A stretch of DNA of 64,000 bases from Lutimonas saemankumensis (GCF_020171465.1 NZ_JAIUZR010000001.1:202606-266605), one strand, 5' to 3'; shown: positions 28,153-38,289, counted from the stretch's first letter. The notes: generated from the sequence alone by a model not told the origin. Program-made: numbers and translations.

Positions 28153-29430
28153 TCAGTAATCATATTTTGATTTCCACCTTTTTTTAAGAACTTCCTTGAA
28201 CTGGTTTTCTCTCGGGTTATTCCCCGGATCATAAAATTTAGAATTTTTAATTTCATCAGGTAGAAACTCCTGATCAACAAAATTCTCTGAATAGTCATGA
28301 GAATATTTATAGTCCTTACCGTAATCCAGATCTTTCATTAGTTTCGTTGGAGCGTTACGCAAGTGCAGCGGAACGGAGAGGTCACCTGTAGATTTAACCA
28401 TTTGCTGAGCCTTGTTAATGGCCATATAAGAGGAATTGCTTTTAGGCGAATTAGCCAGGTAAACGGCACATTGGCTCAATATGATCCGACTCTCAGGATT
28501 ACCAATGACAGATACCGCCTGAAACGTATTATTGGCAAGAATAAGGGCGGTAGGGTTTGCATTTCCAATATCTTCCGATGCCAGGATCAACATTCTTCTG
28601 GCAATAAACTTTACATCTTCGCCACCCTCAATCATCCTGGCAAGCCAGTATACTGCACCATTGGGGTCACTGCCTCTTATCGATTTGATGAATGCCGAAA
28701 TTATATCGTAATGCTGTTCTCCGGTTTTATCATAACGAACCATATTACTCTGAACCTTGCTCAAAACCAGGTCATTTGTGATAATACACGTGCCTTCTGA
28801 GACAGTATTTACAACAAGTTCAAAAATATTCAGGAGTTTTCTTGCGTCTCCACCGGAAAGTTGAATCAGAGCTTCCGTTTCTCGTAATTCGATTTTCTTT
28901 TTTGAAAGCAGGATGTCGTTTTTAAGCGCCCTGTTTAATAATGTGATCAGATCCTTTTTATCAAATGAATTGAGAATATAGATCTGACAACGAGACAACA
29001 AGGCAGGAATCACCTCAAAACTAGGGTTCTCTGTTGTCGCCCCTATCAAGGTCACCCATCCTTTTTCAACCGCACCAAGAAGGGAATCCTGCTGTGATTT
29101 GCTGAACCTGTGAATTTCGTCGATGAATAAAATAGGATTTTTTTGGGTAAACAATCCACCGCTGCTTTTTGCTTTTTCAATAATATCCCTTACGTCTTTC
29201 ACACCTGAGTTTATGGCACTGAGGGCATAAAAGGGCCTTTCTGATTCCTTGGCAATTATATTGGCAAGTGTGGTTTTCCCCGTGCCTGGGGGGCCCCAAA
29301 GGATCAAAGAGGGGATCAGCCCGTTTTCAATATGAATCGTGAGGGCACCATCCTTTCCAACCAGATGTTGCTGGCTTATGTAGTCTCCAAGCGACTTTGG
29401 CCTTATTCTCTCTGCAAGAGGTTCGTTCAT
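28153..29430 (-). CDS. rarA: replication-associated recombination protein RarA (MgsA), AAA+ ATPase
   Basis: 425 residues from the ATG at 29428-29430 ([17 protein letters not shown], the family start). Walker A is GPPGTGKTT (46-54), Walker [10 protein letters not shown] (Asp-Glu 104-105), sensor 1 is in [10 protein letters not shown], and the C-terminal MgsA tetramerisation part has [15 protein letters not shown] and [15 protein letters not shown] blocks. It acts at stalled replication forks. Single gene, divergent from the rhomboid gene and convergent with the unknown secreted protein gene (10-nt gap). Confidence 0.95.
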   Translation of the reverse strand: MNEPLAERIRPKSLGDYISQQHLVGKDGALTIHIENGLIPSLILWGPPGTGKTTLANIIAKESERPFYALSAINSGVKDVRDIIEKAKSSGGLFTQKNPILFIDEIHRFSKSQQDSLLGAVEKGWVTLIGATTENPSFEVIPALLSRCQIYILNSFDKKDLITLLNRALKNDILLSKKKIELRETEALIQLSGGDARKLLNIFELVVNTVSEGTCIITNDLVLSKVQSNMVRYDKTGEQHYDIISAFIKSIRGSDPNGAVYWLARMIEGGEDVKFIARRMLILASEDIGNANPTALILANNTFQAVSVIGNPESRIILSQCAVYLANSPKSNSSYMAINKAQQMVKSTGDLSVPLHLRNAPTKLMKDLDYGKDYKYSHDYSENFVDQEFLPDEIKNSKFYDPGNNPRENQFKEVLKKRWKSKYDY

Positions 29431-29549
29431 GACGTAAAAGTACGCTAAAATGAAATAGTCTGAAAATGGATTGCAGGGATGGATCAATAATTTTTTATCA
29501 AGAGTAATTTTCTTGAAAATTGTATTTTAGCTCAAAATTGAAGCCTAAA

Positions 29550-30236
29550 ATGAGTCAGCCCAGTCAGTTTAAATTTGCACCTTGGATTCTGGCTGTGCCG
29601 TTATATTTGGTCTTGTTGTTATGGCTGGTTTACTGGTTTGAAGTGAAGTTTGGTTTTAACTTCAATAAATTCGGCATTTTTCCACGAACCTTTTCGGGAT
29701 TAAAAGGAGTACTTTTTTCTCCATTTATTCATGGAGATATTAAGCATTTATACCACAATTCTGCTCCTCTTTTCGTTCTGCTGTTTAGCTTGCTGTATTT
29801 CTATAAAGATATAGCCTGGAAAGTTTTTATTTATGGAACCTTATTAACGGGCCTGCTTACCTGGATCATTGCCCGTAAGTCATATCATATTGGGGCGAGT
29901 GGTATTATTTACCTTTTGTTCAGTTTTATTTTCTTTAGTGGTGTGATACGAAAAAATTACCGATTGATCGCCGTTTCACTCATGGTGATCTTTTTATATG
30001 GAAGTATGGTATGGTATTTACTTCCTGTCAAAGAAAGTGTTTCCTGGGAAGGGCATTTGTCAGGGTTTCTGGTTGGGCTTTCTTTTGCCATATTTTATAA
30101 AAATTACGGGCCCCAACGCTTTCAATATGACTGGGAAAAAGAAAATTATGAACCGGATGAATTCGATAATTTGTTCGAAGAGCGGGAAGAGTTGCTGAAA
30201 AAATCAACCGGAGAGGCCAAAAAAGATGGTTTTTAG
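29550..30236 (+). CDS. rhomboid-family intramembrane serine protease
   Basis: 228 residues from the ATG at 29550. Six predicted membrane helices. The catalytic Ser is in HIGASGIIY (Ser 117) and the His in WEGHLSGF (His 169), the expected dyad; FSPFIHGDIKHLYHN is the family L1/TM2 block. It cleaves membrane-protein substrates within the lipid bilayer; substrates are unknown. The stop overlaps the convergent rlmB end by 4 nt. Confidence 0.92.
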   Translation: MSQPSQFKFAPWILAVPLYLVLLLWLVYWFEVKFGFNFNKFGIFPRTFSGLKGVLFSPFIHGDIKHLYHNSAPLFVLLFSLLYFYKDIAWKVFIYGTLLTGLLTWIIARKSYHIGASGIIYLLFSFIFFSGVIRKNYRLIAVSLMVIFLYGSMVWYLLPVKESVSWEGHLSGFLVGLSFAIFYKNYGPQRFQYDWEKENYEPDEFDNLFEEREELLKKSTGEAKKDGF

Positions 30237-30973
30237 CTTCTTTGACGAACTATTTCATATAATGCCGCACCACAAGCCACAGACACATTTAAAGAGTCAA
30301 TAGAGCCTAATAACGGAAGCTTTGCTTTGTGATCCGAATTTTTTAAAACGGAATTGCTGATCCCTTTGTGTTCTGAGCCCAAAACCAGAGCAGTTGGCTT
30401 ATTAAAATCCACATCGTAGATCTTATTGTCGGTTTTTTCTGTAACTGAAACTACCTGGATTCCATGTGCTTTTAACAGATAAACCGCATCAAGTACATGA
30501 TTTACTTTACAAATATTGAGGTTATAGGCGGCCCCGGCCGAAGTTTTTATGGCATCTGCGTTAATTGGGGCCGAACCATGGGTTGGAATAATTACTGCGC
30601 TGACACCGGTACATTCTGCTGTACGTAAAATTGCTCCTGTATTGCGAACATCACTAATTTGATCCAGCAGAAGAAAAAGAGGTACCGATCCTTCGGTTAA
30701 GGAGTTTTCTAATAAATCTTCAAGTTGCTTAAATTTAATGGATGATACCTTGGCTACGGCTCCCTGATGGTTTTGAAACTTAGACAGTTTGTTTAGTTTT
30801 TCAATAGGAACATAACTGTAAGATATGCTGTTTTCCTTGATTTTATGCTGTAATGCTTTGGCCAGAGACCCCTGATTTTCTTTTTGCAGATAAACTTTTT
30901 CAATTTCCTGTCCGGAATCAATAGCTTCTAAAATGGCTCTTAAACCGAAAATTTTTGTTTGTTCATTATCCAT
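30233..30973 (-). CDS. rlmB: 23S rRNA (guanosine-2'-O-)-methyltransferase RlmB / TrmH family
   Basis: 246 residues. An N-terminal substrate-binding domain (about 1-80, starting TKIFGLRAILEAI) precedes a SPOUT domain with the knot motifs LDQISDVRNTGAILRTAE, ALVLGSEHKGIS and LPLLGSIDSLNVSVA. This is the RlmB/TrmH-type 2'-O-methyltransferase; RlmB modifies G2251 of 23S rRNA. The exact target cannot be told from sequence alone. Confidence 0.9.
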   Translation of the reverse strand: MDNEQTKIFGLRAILEAIDSGQEIEKVYLQKENQGSLAKALQHKIKENSISYSYVPIEKLNKLSKFQNHQGAVAKVSSIKFKQLEDLLENSLTEGSVPLFLLLDQISDVRNTGAILRTAECTGVSAVIIPTHGSAPINADAIKTSAGAAYNLNICKVNHVLDAVYLLKAHGIQVVSVTEKTDNKIYDVDFNKPTALVLGSEHKGISNSVLKNSDHKAKLPLLGSIDSLNVSVACGAALYEIVRQRS

Positions 30974-31010
30974 GGCGCGAAGTTAAGACAATTTAGTTTA
31001 GTTAAGTATA

Positions 31011-31040
31011 AAAAAAACCATCGCGCCAAAGGCGCGATGG
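31011..31040 (-). terminator. strong rho-independent terminator after susD
   Basis: A perfect 10-bp GC-rich stem CCATCGCGCC (31018-31027) with GGCGCGATGG (31031-31040), 3-nt loop, followed on the minus strand by seven T (A run 31011-31017). It ends the susC-susD message before rlmB. Confidence 0.9.
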
Positions 31041-31083
31041 TATAACATATAAAAAGTGTCTAATCTAAATTATATATTAATTT

Positions 31084-32535
31084 TTAGTTTCCTTGACCAT
31101 TGATATCCCAGAACACTCTGTTGGATTTCAAGTCACCACCCATTGCATTTTTTGCAGCTTCATAGTTGGTTCCATTAACCTGAGGTTCGTCATTTGGATA
31201 TATATATCTTCTAGGTACTGATTCCTGAGAAACAGCAGCGATATTCATCTCTGGGTAATCAAGAAGTCTCCAAGAAGACCAAGCTTCAAATCCTCTACCA
31301 AACAGAGCAATCCATTTCTGCTGACCGATGCTCTCATTCCAAGCTGCAGAGTTATAAGCAACTGTTGGCTGAGCTATGTACCCGGCAATACCTGCATCAT
31401 CAACTTCAGGAACCCAGTAGTTCATAGAAGCTTTAATACCTTCATTGTAGTACATTTCAGCAGCAGCCGTACCTCCACCGATAAGACCTTTTTCAGCGGC
31501 TTCAGCCATCAAGAAGTTAATTTCATCATAACTCATAATGATACCTTCAGTGTCTGGTGTATGCCAAGGCTCTCCAATGTGTGTGTACTCAGAGAAAGTA
31601 TTACTTGCTCCATAGATTCCACCTTTGTAAGGAATACCTACGTTATCATCCATGAATACAGCAGATCTAGGATCGTTTAATGTGTTCATGATGTCAGCAA
31701 AAGTGTTGGCAATTACATAATCATTTCTACCTGACTGCACCAATGCTTCCCAGTTTGGATTCGTGTTTGGAGGAGAAGTCTCAAATGGAAATGCAGCATT
31801 ATCAGCATTAGATTCTAAAACTCCCGCATCAACAGCAGCTGTTGCAGCAGCAGTTGCAGTTGTTGGATCTGCATCCGCAATACGAACGGCCATTTTCAAC
31901 TTCAATGAGTTTCCAAATTTTCTCCATGAAGCAACATCACCACCATAGATTAGGTCTTCACCACCAAATGATGGGTCGGTTTCGTTCAAATTAACTAATG
32001 CCTGATCAATGGTGTTCATAACACTTGCATAGATATCACCATCATCATCGTACTTAGGAACCAAATTTTCATTTCCTAAAAGAGCTTCAGAATAAGGTAC
32101 ATTACCATAAGTATCAACAACAATGTGCCATACATATGATTGGAACAGATCCAAAATGGCAATTTTGTTTTTAGCAGTTGCTGGATTTGCTTCCTTTTCA
32201 GCAATAATTTTCTTCGCTTCAACAATGTCAATCATAACACCAGCATACATTGAGAACCACCAGTTACCACCGATATCTCTTTGAACCATGTCATAATTAG
32301 TTTCGTCATTATACGTAGTCGTCGTCCAGTGCTGAGCCATTTGTTTAAAAATGTTCGAGTTTACACTGGGAATAACCATTTGTCTGTAGAATGCCCTTTG
32401 AGCATTCGTCAACAAGAAGGCCGCAGGCACTTCGCTAGGATTCTTTTCGTCAATATTCCAACCTTCGAAATCCGTACACGAAATTGTTGTGCCTAACATT
32501 AAGGCGATTAATAATATTTTTTTCATTTGTTTCAT
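31084..32535 (-). CDS. SusD/RagB-family nutrient-binding outer membrane lipoprotein (SusD-like_2)
   Basis: 483 residues with a lipoprotein signal (lipobox TISC, Cys 20). The body has SusD-like_2 features: NPSEVPAAFLLTNAQ, DTYGNVPYSEAL, DPRSAVFM and the TPR-rich helices, with the C-terminal FGRGFEAWSSWRLLDYPE. Surface-exposed lid that captures an oligomer and passes it to its SusC partner. It starts 3 nt after the susC stop. No glycoside hydrolase, peptidase or sigma/anti-sigma gene is adjacent, so the ligand is not predictable; this SusD subtype is often found with peptide-type or unknown substrates. Confidence 0.93.
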   Translation of the reverse strand: MKQMKKILLIALMLGTTISCTDFEGWNIDEKNPSEVPAAFLLTNAQRAFYRQMVIPSVNSNIFKQMAQHWTTTTYNDETNYDMVQRDIGGNWWFSMYAGVMIDIVEAKKIIAEKEANPATAKNKIAILDLFQSYVWHIVVDTYGNVPYSEALLGNENLVPKYDDDGDIYASVMNTIDQALVNLNETDPSFGGEDLIYGGDVASWRKFGNSLKLKMAVRIADADPTTATAAATAAVDAGVLESNADNAAFPFETSPPNTNPNWEALVQSGRNDYVIANTFADIMNTLNDPRSAVFMDDNVGIPYKGGIYGASNTFSEYTHIGEPWHTPDTEGIIMSYDEINFLMAEAAEKGLIGGGTAAAEMYYNEGIKASMNYWVPEVDDAGIAGYIAQPTVAYNSAAWNESIGQQKWIALFGRGFEAWSSWRLLDYPEMNIAAVSQESVPRRYIYPNDEPQVNGTNYEAAKNAMGGDLKSNRVFWDINGQGN

Positions 32536-32538
32536 GTT

Positions 32539-35500
32539 TTAAAATTGTAACTTAACGCTAAATCCGTAATCTTTCGTAGTTGGATAAGCACCTGATTGAT
32601 AACCTTGAATGTTACCAGCACTTAAACCAGCTTCAGGATCACTATATGGGTCTTCTTTGTCAATAATCCAAAGGTTTCTACCGATTAATGTGAAAGTCAA
32701 TCCTTTAACAAATCCTTTTGAGAAATATTTTGTTGGAAGACTGTATCCTAATGATAATTCACGAAGCTTGATAAAACCGGCATCGTAAACATGCAATGCA
32801 TTTGGAGCTCTTGCATATCCAAGTGCGTTAGCATAGTAGTCCATTCTTGTAAAGGTAGTATTTGGATTTCCATCAGGGTCAACACCTTCAAGAAGAATAC
32901 CACCTCCAGCAGATACAGGATCACGTTTTGGGTTACCCAAGCTGTTCAAACCAGCTGTGTAATCGTAGATACCAGTTGCAGAACCGTACCATCTGTCAAG
33001 AGAGAAATAGCTTCCTCCTTTTTGCATGTCAATTAAGAAACTTAAGCTAAGGTCTTTCCATGTGAATCTGTTATTGATACCACCTCTCCACTCTGGTTGG
33101 AAAGTACCTAATGCTTGATTTCTGTCAGGAGTTCTTAAGTATCTACCTGTAGTAGGATCAATTGTTCTTTGTCCGTCTGTATAGATGAAGTCAGATCCTT
33201 TGATCGTACCGTAAGGCTCTCCAATAGCAGCGTTGATCGTAACACCACCTTGTAGCGATGCCAATTGCAGGTTCTCAAGACCTTGAGGTAATGAAAGAAC
33301 TTCACTTTCGTTTTTACCCCAGTTTACATCAATTCTCCACTCGAAGTTCTCTGTTCTTACAGGAGAACCGTAAAGTGAAAGTTCGATACCTTTATTCTGA
33401 ACCTCACCGGCATTCAACCATTGTCTTGCATAACCAGTTGCAGTACTAATAGAAACAGGAGTAATCAAGTCTTCAGAAGTCTTGTCATAAATAGAAATAT
33501 CAAAACCTAATCTGTTTTTGAACATAGACATTTCAAGTCCAATTTCAGTTTCATTCGTAATCTCATTTTTCAAATCCTGGTTCTGGTTAGAAGCAGGCAA
33601 TGAAGCAGTACCCTGACCTCCAATAGGTGTTCCAAGACCATAGGTATTGTAAACCGTTAATGGAGCAGCAAAGTTACCTGTTTTTGCATAACCAGCTCTA
33701 ATTTTACCTAAGTCTATTACGTTCGAATCAAAAAGACTTGAGAACAAGAAACTACCAGAGAATCCGTAGTAATCGTATTCATCGTTATCTCTTGGCAACG
33801 TAGAGGCCTTATCTCTTCTGTACGAAGCATCAACGAATAAAATATTATTATAACCTACAGAGGCATTCGCATAATAACCATCAACACCTAAACTATACTC
33901 ATTTTCTGTTGGTGCATTGATAGGGTTCTTAGAGTTAGAAAGCGCATAAAGTCTTGGAACGTTCAATCCTCCGTTTGTAGAAGCAAAGATTGAAGAGAAG
34001 TCTCTACGAAGTATGTTCGTACCGACGACACCTCGTAAACTCCATTTGTCCCAGTTCTTATTGAAGTTCAACATCAAGTCATAGTTGTTCTCCATATAAC
34101 TGTTGTTATATCTGTTGTAGTTTGGAATGTTAACCGATCCTACAGCAGTTCTTTCTTGCTGGAAGTTAGTATAGTGGTCTATAGTAACTCTACCCATAAC
34201 ACTTAACCAGTCATTGATCTCATAGTTCAATGAAATATTTCCAAAAATACGATTTCTTTCATCGTTCTGGTAGTTTTCATAACGCACCCAGTATGGGTTA
34301 TCAAAATATTGAGGAGCTAAAGATGTAGGATAAGCAGGGTTCCAAGTAATGTTATCACGAGTTAAGAAATAAGCTTCTTTTTGCTCTTGAATGTCCACGT
34401 TTGTTTGCCACCACTGTCTGAAAGACTGGTTAACGTTATTTGCATCATAACCTGTTCCAAATCTACCTTTACCAGTAGTTCTGTTGTAAGCTACCTGAGT
34501 ACTGGCAGTGAACTTTTCAGTAAATTTCCAAGAACCAGAAAAATCAAAGTTATGTCTTTGGATTTCTGAGTTAGGTAAGATACCCTGAACATTTGTATTG
34601 GTATATCCTAATTTGAATTGACCTTGATCATTGGCACCGTCTAAAACAACTGTGTTGAACAAAGTAGTACCTGTTTCATAAAAAGTATCTGGCTGATTCT
34701 CTCCTGCCAACCAAGGAGTAGCTTCACCATAGTTAGCATAACCTATTTCATCCAATTGAGGGAACCAAGATTGCCACTGAACAACATCTAAGTTTTCATC
34801 ATATGCAGCACCAAACGAAGCATCCTCACTCGATACCGTTGCCAGTTCAGTTTGTCCGTCTCCGTTGAAATCAACGTCGAAGAAATACCCTGTTGAACCG
34901 TAATAAGGACCATAACCCGCACCATATTCTCTCTGATACTTCACAAATGTATCTTTGTTCATTTTGTTGAAAGTGATCGTAGAGTTGATGGTTACACCTA
35001 TCGCCTGGTCTTCTCTTTGTCTACCTTTTTTCGTAGTAATTACAATTACACCATTCGCAGCTCGAGAACCATAAAGAGCAGTCGCAGCACCACCTTTAAG
35101 AACGTTCACAGTTTCGATATCATCCGGGTTGATATCCTGAGCAGCATTACCGTAGTCATAACCACCTCGACCGGTTCTTTGATTTGATGAGTTGTAAGTT
35201 GAGTTACTTACTGGAACACCATCTACAACGAACAATGCCTGGTTATTACCAAACAACGAAGCATAACCACGAATAACAACGTTGGTAGAACCACCCATTG
35301 TACCACTTGCTTTAACGTCGATACCGGCAACTTTACCAGATAAAGAGTTAACGAAGTTAGTCTCTTTAACAGTGTTCACCTGTTCGCCATCTACTTCCTG
35401 AGTAGCATAACCTAGTGATTTCTTTTCTCTTGTAATACCTAAAGCTGTTACAACAACCTCATCCAAGGTATTATCTTCAGAGACCATAGTTACGTTGATC

Positions 35501-35766
35501 GTGCTTTCCGCACCAACTGTTCTTGTAACAGTTGTCATCCCAACGAAACTAAACTGAATGACATCACCACTATTCGCATCAAGAGAATAGTTTCCGTCAA
35601 AATCAGTTTCAGTACCGGTATTGGTACCTTGAATCAAAACACTAACACCTGGCAACGGTCCGGATTCATCCGACACAGTACCCGTGATAGTTCTTTCTTG
35701 TGCAAATGAAATCTGCACTACAAACGCTAGTAAAAGCGTCAAAATTCCACTTAACTTTGTTTTCAT
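32539..35766 (-). CDS. SusC/RagA-family TonB-linked outer membrane transporter
   Basis: 1075 residues. Signal peptide (ending SFAQ), a carboxypeptidase-regulatory-like domain (about 24-105, TGTVSDESGPLPGVSV), the SusC signature region (ALGITREKKSLGYATQ), the plug domain (VNSLSGKVAGIDVK, GGAATALYGSRAANGVI) and the 22-strand barrel ending in KDYGFSVKLQF with a C-terminal Phe. It imports the ligand captured by the adjacent SusD using TonB energy. Forms a two-gene operon with susD; a candidate promoter lies at 35795-35825. Confidence 0.96.
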   Translation of the reverse strand: MKTKLSGILTLLLAFVVQISFAQERTITGTVSDESGPLPGVSVLIQGTNTGTETDFDGNYSLDANSGDVIQFSFVGMTTVTRTVGAESTINVTMVSEDNTLDEVVVTALGITREKKSLGYATQEVDGEQVNTVKETNFVNSLSGKVAGIDVKASGTMGGSTNVVIRGYASLFGNNQALFVVDGVPVSNSTYNSSNQRTGRGGYDYGNAAQDINPDDIETVNVLKGGAATALYGSRAANGVIVITTKKGRQREDQAIGVTINSTITFNKMNKDTFVKYQREYGAGYGPYYGSTGYFFDVDFNGDGQTELATVSSEDASFGAAYDENLDVVQWQSWFPQLDEIGYANYGEATPWLAGENQPDTFYETGTTLFNTVVLDGANDQGQFKLGYTNTNVQGILPNSEIQRHNFDFSGSWKFTEKFTASTQVAYNRTTGKGRFGTGYDANNVNQSFRQWWQTNVDIQEQKEAYFLTRDNITWNPAYPTSLAPQYFDNPYWVRYENYQNDERNRIFGNISLNYEINDWLSVMGRVTIDHYTNFQQERTAVGSVNIPNYNRYNNSYMENNYDLMLNFNKNWDKWSLRGVVGTNILRRDFSSIFASTNGGLNVPRLYALSNSKNPINAPTENEYSLGVDGYYANASVGYNNILFVDASYRRDKASTLPRDNDEYDYYGFSGSFLFSSLFDSNVIDLGKIRAGYAKTGNFAAPLTVYNTYGLGTPIGGQGTASLPASNQNQDLKNEITNETEIGLEMSMFKNRLGFDISIYDKTSEDLITPVSISTATGYARQWLNAGEVQNKGIELSLYGSPVRTENFEWRIDVNWGKNESEVLSLPQGLENLQLASLQGGVTINAAIGEPYGTIKGSDFIYTDGQRTIDPTTGRYLRTPDRNQALGTFQPEWRGGINNRFTWKDLSLSFLIDMQKGGSYFSLDRWYGSATGIYDYTAGLNSLGNPKRDPVSAGGGILLEGVDPDGNPNTTFTRMDYYANALGYARAPNALHVYDAGFIKLRELSLGYSLPTKYFSKGFVKGLTFTLIGRNLWIIDKEDPYSDPEAGLSAGNIQGYQSGAYPTTKDYGFSVKLQF

Positions 35767-35794
35767 TATATAAATTATTTGAATTAATTTGAGC

Positions 35795-35825
35795 CAAAAA
35801 TCTTAATAAAAAGTTAATATACCAA
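35795..35825 (-). promoter_or_regulatory. candidate susC-susD promoter
   Basis: On the minus strand TTGG (35822-35825), 19 nt, then GATTTTTG (35795-35802), one base away from TAnnTTTG. It lies about 30 nt before the susC start in an AT-rich 157-nt gap. Confidence 0.35.
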
Positions 35826-35923
35826 GTTTTTAACATAAAAATTTAAAAAAAAGGTTAATGCTTTGTTAATAAGAAAGGCATTTCTATCTATATGATGTAA
35901 AAATAAATATTGGTTGCGTTACC

Positions 35924-37618
35924 CTAGAATTTAGTGACAATTTTTAGATGAATCTTGGAGTTGTCAAAGCGAATTGGTTCGTTGTCAAATTTGCCCAGAG
36001 CATAGCTCAGATTCAATAGTCCGGCCTTGGTTTGAAACGCGTATCCCAGACCCAGACTAATTATTCTGGAACTTTTATCAGTGAATTTGTTCTCTGTATA
36101 GGAAAAATCGGTAATCGTATAGAAATAACTGCCGGGGTTAGGCTTATATCTGTACTCAAGGTTGAATACAGTATAGGAAGAAGCAAATATACTTTCTTCA
36201 TTAACACCTCTTAAGTTATATACCCCGCCTATTCGAAAAAGTTCATTCTCAAAATAATCTTCTGAATTAAGCAATCCACTTACATTTCTTAGAAAAACAT
36301 AATTTTTGCGGTCTATTGAATACAGGTAATAAGCCTCAAGTCCGAATTTGCTTTGGCTTGTATTGCGGCTCTCGTTTTCTCTTGATCCCAGAAGGGCCGA
36401 GAGCCTTACATAAAAATGAACAGGAAAAAGTTCATCTGATGTCAGAAGATTATAGTCATAGGAAAGCCCGAAGAATAAATTAGAATAGGAATCGACACCT
36501 GAAGCATTGCCGTTTGACAAATCACTGGAGTTTACTGACTCGATCCGCCCCTCTATGCTTCCTTTGTTCCTGGTAGAATAGGCCAGGCTTAATTCTGTCT
36601 TTACATTACTGAAGGTAGAGTCCTGCCTGTAAATTTCAAAGTTGATTTTTGGTGTAAGCGGAAGTTTGAACAGGAAAGGTAAATTAGCTTCCAGAAAAAA
36701 TCGCTGCCTTTCGTTCCCATTACTTTTCCAATACAAGGCAATGTTCTCCCCGGCATTGAAAATGTTGTTTACAGAAAGATCAAGGTAACCGTTAAAAAAT
36801 ATTCCGTCACCATCCTCTTTAGATGCGAAACCAATGATACCATCAAATTGGTTTGACTTCTTTTTTTTTAAATAAAGGTATACGATCGTGGAGTCGTTCG
36901 AAAATAAAACTTCCGGTGGTTTTACTTCCTGAACGAATGAAATGTTGTTCACTGTCCGGGAGGCATTGTTGATCTTGTCTTGATTGAAAATTTCACCTAC
37001 TCTTAAACCAAGAACATATTTAATGTAGTTTTCGGGAAAATTTTCATATCCCTTAACAATGACCTTGTCGATCCTTCTTGATTGATCCAGGTCTGATTTA
37101 AGAACTGCATAAGCTTCACCGTCTTTTATTTCAATATCCTCCAGACGCAATTCAACAAATGAGTTTCCCCGAGCTTCAAAAATACCGACCAAAGAATTCA
37201 TCAGATCAGGTATTTCTTTTACGTGTATTCTGATCAGGGAATCATTATACTGTTTCGCCAAAAGCTTTAAGTCTTTTTTGAATTGAATAGACTTTGAAAG
37301 GCCTGAATGGTCAATATTGACCATTTCTACTTTTGTTCCGGGAGAAATGTAAGCAGTGATTAAAGAGTCTTTAGGAATGATGCTGTCCGTAAAAGGGCTA
37401 AGGTATCCTTCAAGGGCCAATCTCTTTTTATAGTCCATTAGGAATTGTAAGACAGAATCCTGATCTATTGGTTTGAGTAATTCGTCCTTGGGTCCATTGA
37501 GGTCTGCTGTTTCTGTCTGATTAATTATGATTTGTAAACTTTTCTGCTGAGAAGAAACATGGTTTACTGCAATGAAAAAAAACAGTATATATATATATGG
37601 TGTAACTTTTCTAAACAA
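35924..37618 (-). CDS. Omp85/BamA-like outer membrane protein
   Basis: 564 residues. Signal peptide (about 1-23, ending VSSQ), one or two POTRA-like modules (about 95-235: RIDKVIVKGYENFPENYIKYVLGLR-type pattern, shown here only in part) and a C-terminal barrel (about 255-564) with NNIFNAGENIALYWK, RIGGVYNLRGVNEES (the RG turn of Omp85 loop 6, usually VRGY/F) and a terminal Phe. Shorter than BamA (about 800 residues), so it is more like a TamA/FhaC-size member. The start is TTG at 37616-37618: no ATG is found that keeps the signal peptide. Single gene, divergent from rpsL. Confidence 0.82.
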   Translation of the reverse strand: MFRKVTPYIYILFFFIAVNHVSSQQKSLQIIINQTETADLNGPKDELLKPIDQDSVLQFLMDYKKRLALEGYLSPFTDSIIPKDSLITAYISPGTKVEMVNIDHSGLSKSIQFKKDLKLLAKQYNDSLIRIHVKEIPDLMNSLVGIFEARGNSFVELRLEDIEIKDGEAYAVLKSDLDQSRRIDKVIVKGYENFPENYIKYVLGLRVGEIFNQDKINNASRTVNNISFVQEVKPPEVLFSNDSTIVYLYLKKKKSNQFDGIIGFASKEDGDGIFFNGYLDLSVNNIFNAGENIALYWKSNGNERQRFFLEANLPFLFKLPLTPKINFEIYRQDSTFSNVKTELSLAYSTRNKGSIEGRIESVNSSDLSNGNASGVDSYSNLFFGLSYDYNLLTSDELFPVHFYVRLSALLGSRENESRNTSQSKFGLEAYYLYSIDRKNYVFLRNVSGLLNSEDYFENELFRIGGVYNLRGVNEESIFASSYTVFNLEYRYKPNPGSYFYTITDFSYTENKFTDKSSRIISLGLGYAFQTKAGLLNLSYALGKFDNEPIRFDNSKIHLKIVTKF

Positions 37619-37832
37619 GAGGTGTTGAATTGAAGGGTAAATATCAATTATTTTTTAGGATTATCAAAGGTGAAAGATGCTAATCATGAGCAAAATAACA
37701 AGCCGGATTGGCTGCTTCCGAGACAAGCTCAAAGTCAAATCCTGAAGGAGGGATGATTTCATTTTGAGAACTCTTTATTACTCGAGGATTTTGAACTGAT
37801 TTTATAAACCTAAAAAAATCAATAATTTATAG

Positions 37833-37863
37833 TTTGAATAACGATAAAAAAGTACTACATTTG
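37833..37863 (+). promoter_or_regulatory. Bacteroidota-type promoter of the str/ribosomal cluster
   Basis: TTTG (37833-37836), exactly 19 nt, then TACATTTG (37856-37863): a full match to the TTTG-N19-TAnnTTTG promoter of this phylum. Transcription would start near 37870, about 45 nt before the rpsL ATG at 37915. This excludes a longer rpsL reading frame beginning at 37834. The rest of the 296-nt gap (37619-37914) holds no gene that I can support. Confidence 0.72.
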
Positions 37864-37914
37864 CAAACTCTTAAAAAACAGAGAGAACTAAAATTAAAAT
37901 TTTATAAAAATAGA

Positions 37915-38289
37915 ATGCCAACTATTCAACAATTAGTACGAAAAGGAAGGACCAAAACAACCAAGAAGAATAAATCGGCTGCTTTGAATTCTTGTCCTCA
38001 ACGTCGTGGAGTATGTACGCGTGTTTACACTACAACGCCAAAGAAGCCTAATTCAGCAATGAGAAAAGTTGCTAGGGTAAGGTTGACCAATGGTAATGAA
38101 GTGAATGCTTACATCCCAGGTGAAGGACATAATTTACAAGAACACTCGATAGTATTGGTTAGAGGTGGAAGAGTAAAGGATTTACCTGGTGTAAAATATC
38201 ACATTGTTCGTGGTGCTTTGGACACAGCAGGAGTAGAGGGACGAACTCAGCGTCGTTCTAAATACGGAACCAAACGTCCAAAGAAATAA
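37915..38289 (+). CDS. rpsL: 30S ribosomal protein S12
   Basis: 124 residues starting [12 protein letters not shown]. Conserved decoding-site loops [11 protein letters not shown] (Lys 43/44) and [10 protein letters not shown] (Lys 88, Asp 89) are wild type, so no streptomycin-resistance change is seen. The 27-codon upstream in-frame extension (from 37834) is rejected because it contains the promoter. First gene of the ribosomal cluster, followed by rpsG after 24 nt. Confidence 0.97.
   Translation: MPTIQQLVRKGRTKTTKKNKSAALNSCPQRRGVCTRVYTTTPKKPNSAMRKVARVRLTNGNEVNAYIPGEGHNLQEHSIVLVRGGRVKDLPGVKYHIVRGALDTAGVEGRTQRRSKYGTKRPKK

Noticed and set aside
28363..28800. 145-codon plus-strand frame over rarA
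   Set aside because: Antisense to the conserved C-terminal part of rarA, with no recognisable motif.
37834..37914. 27-codon N-terminal extension of rpsL
   Set aside because: It contains a perfect promoter and the mature S12 N-terminus starts at the ATG at 37915.
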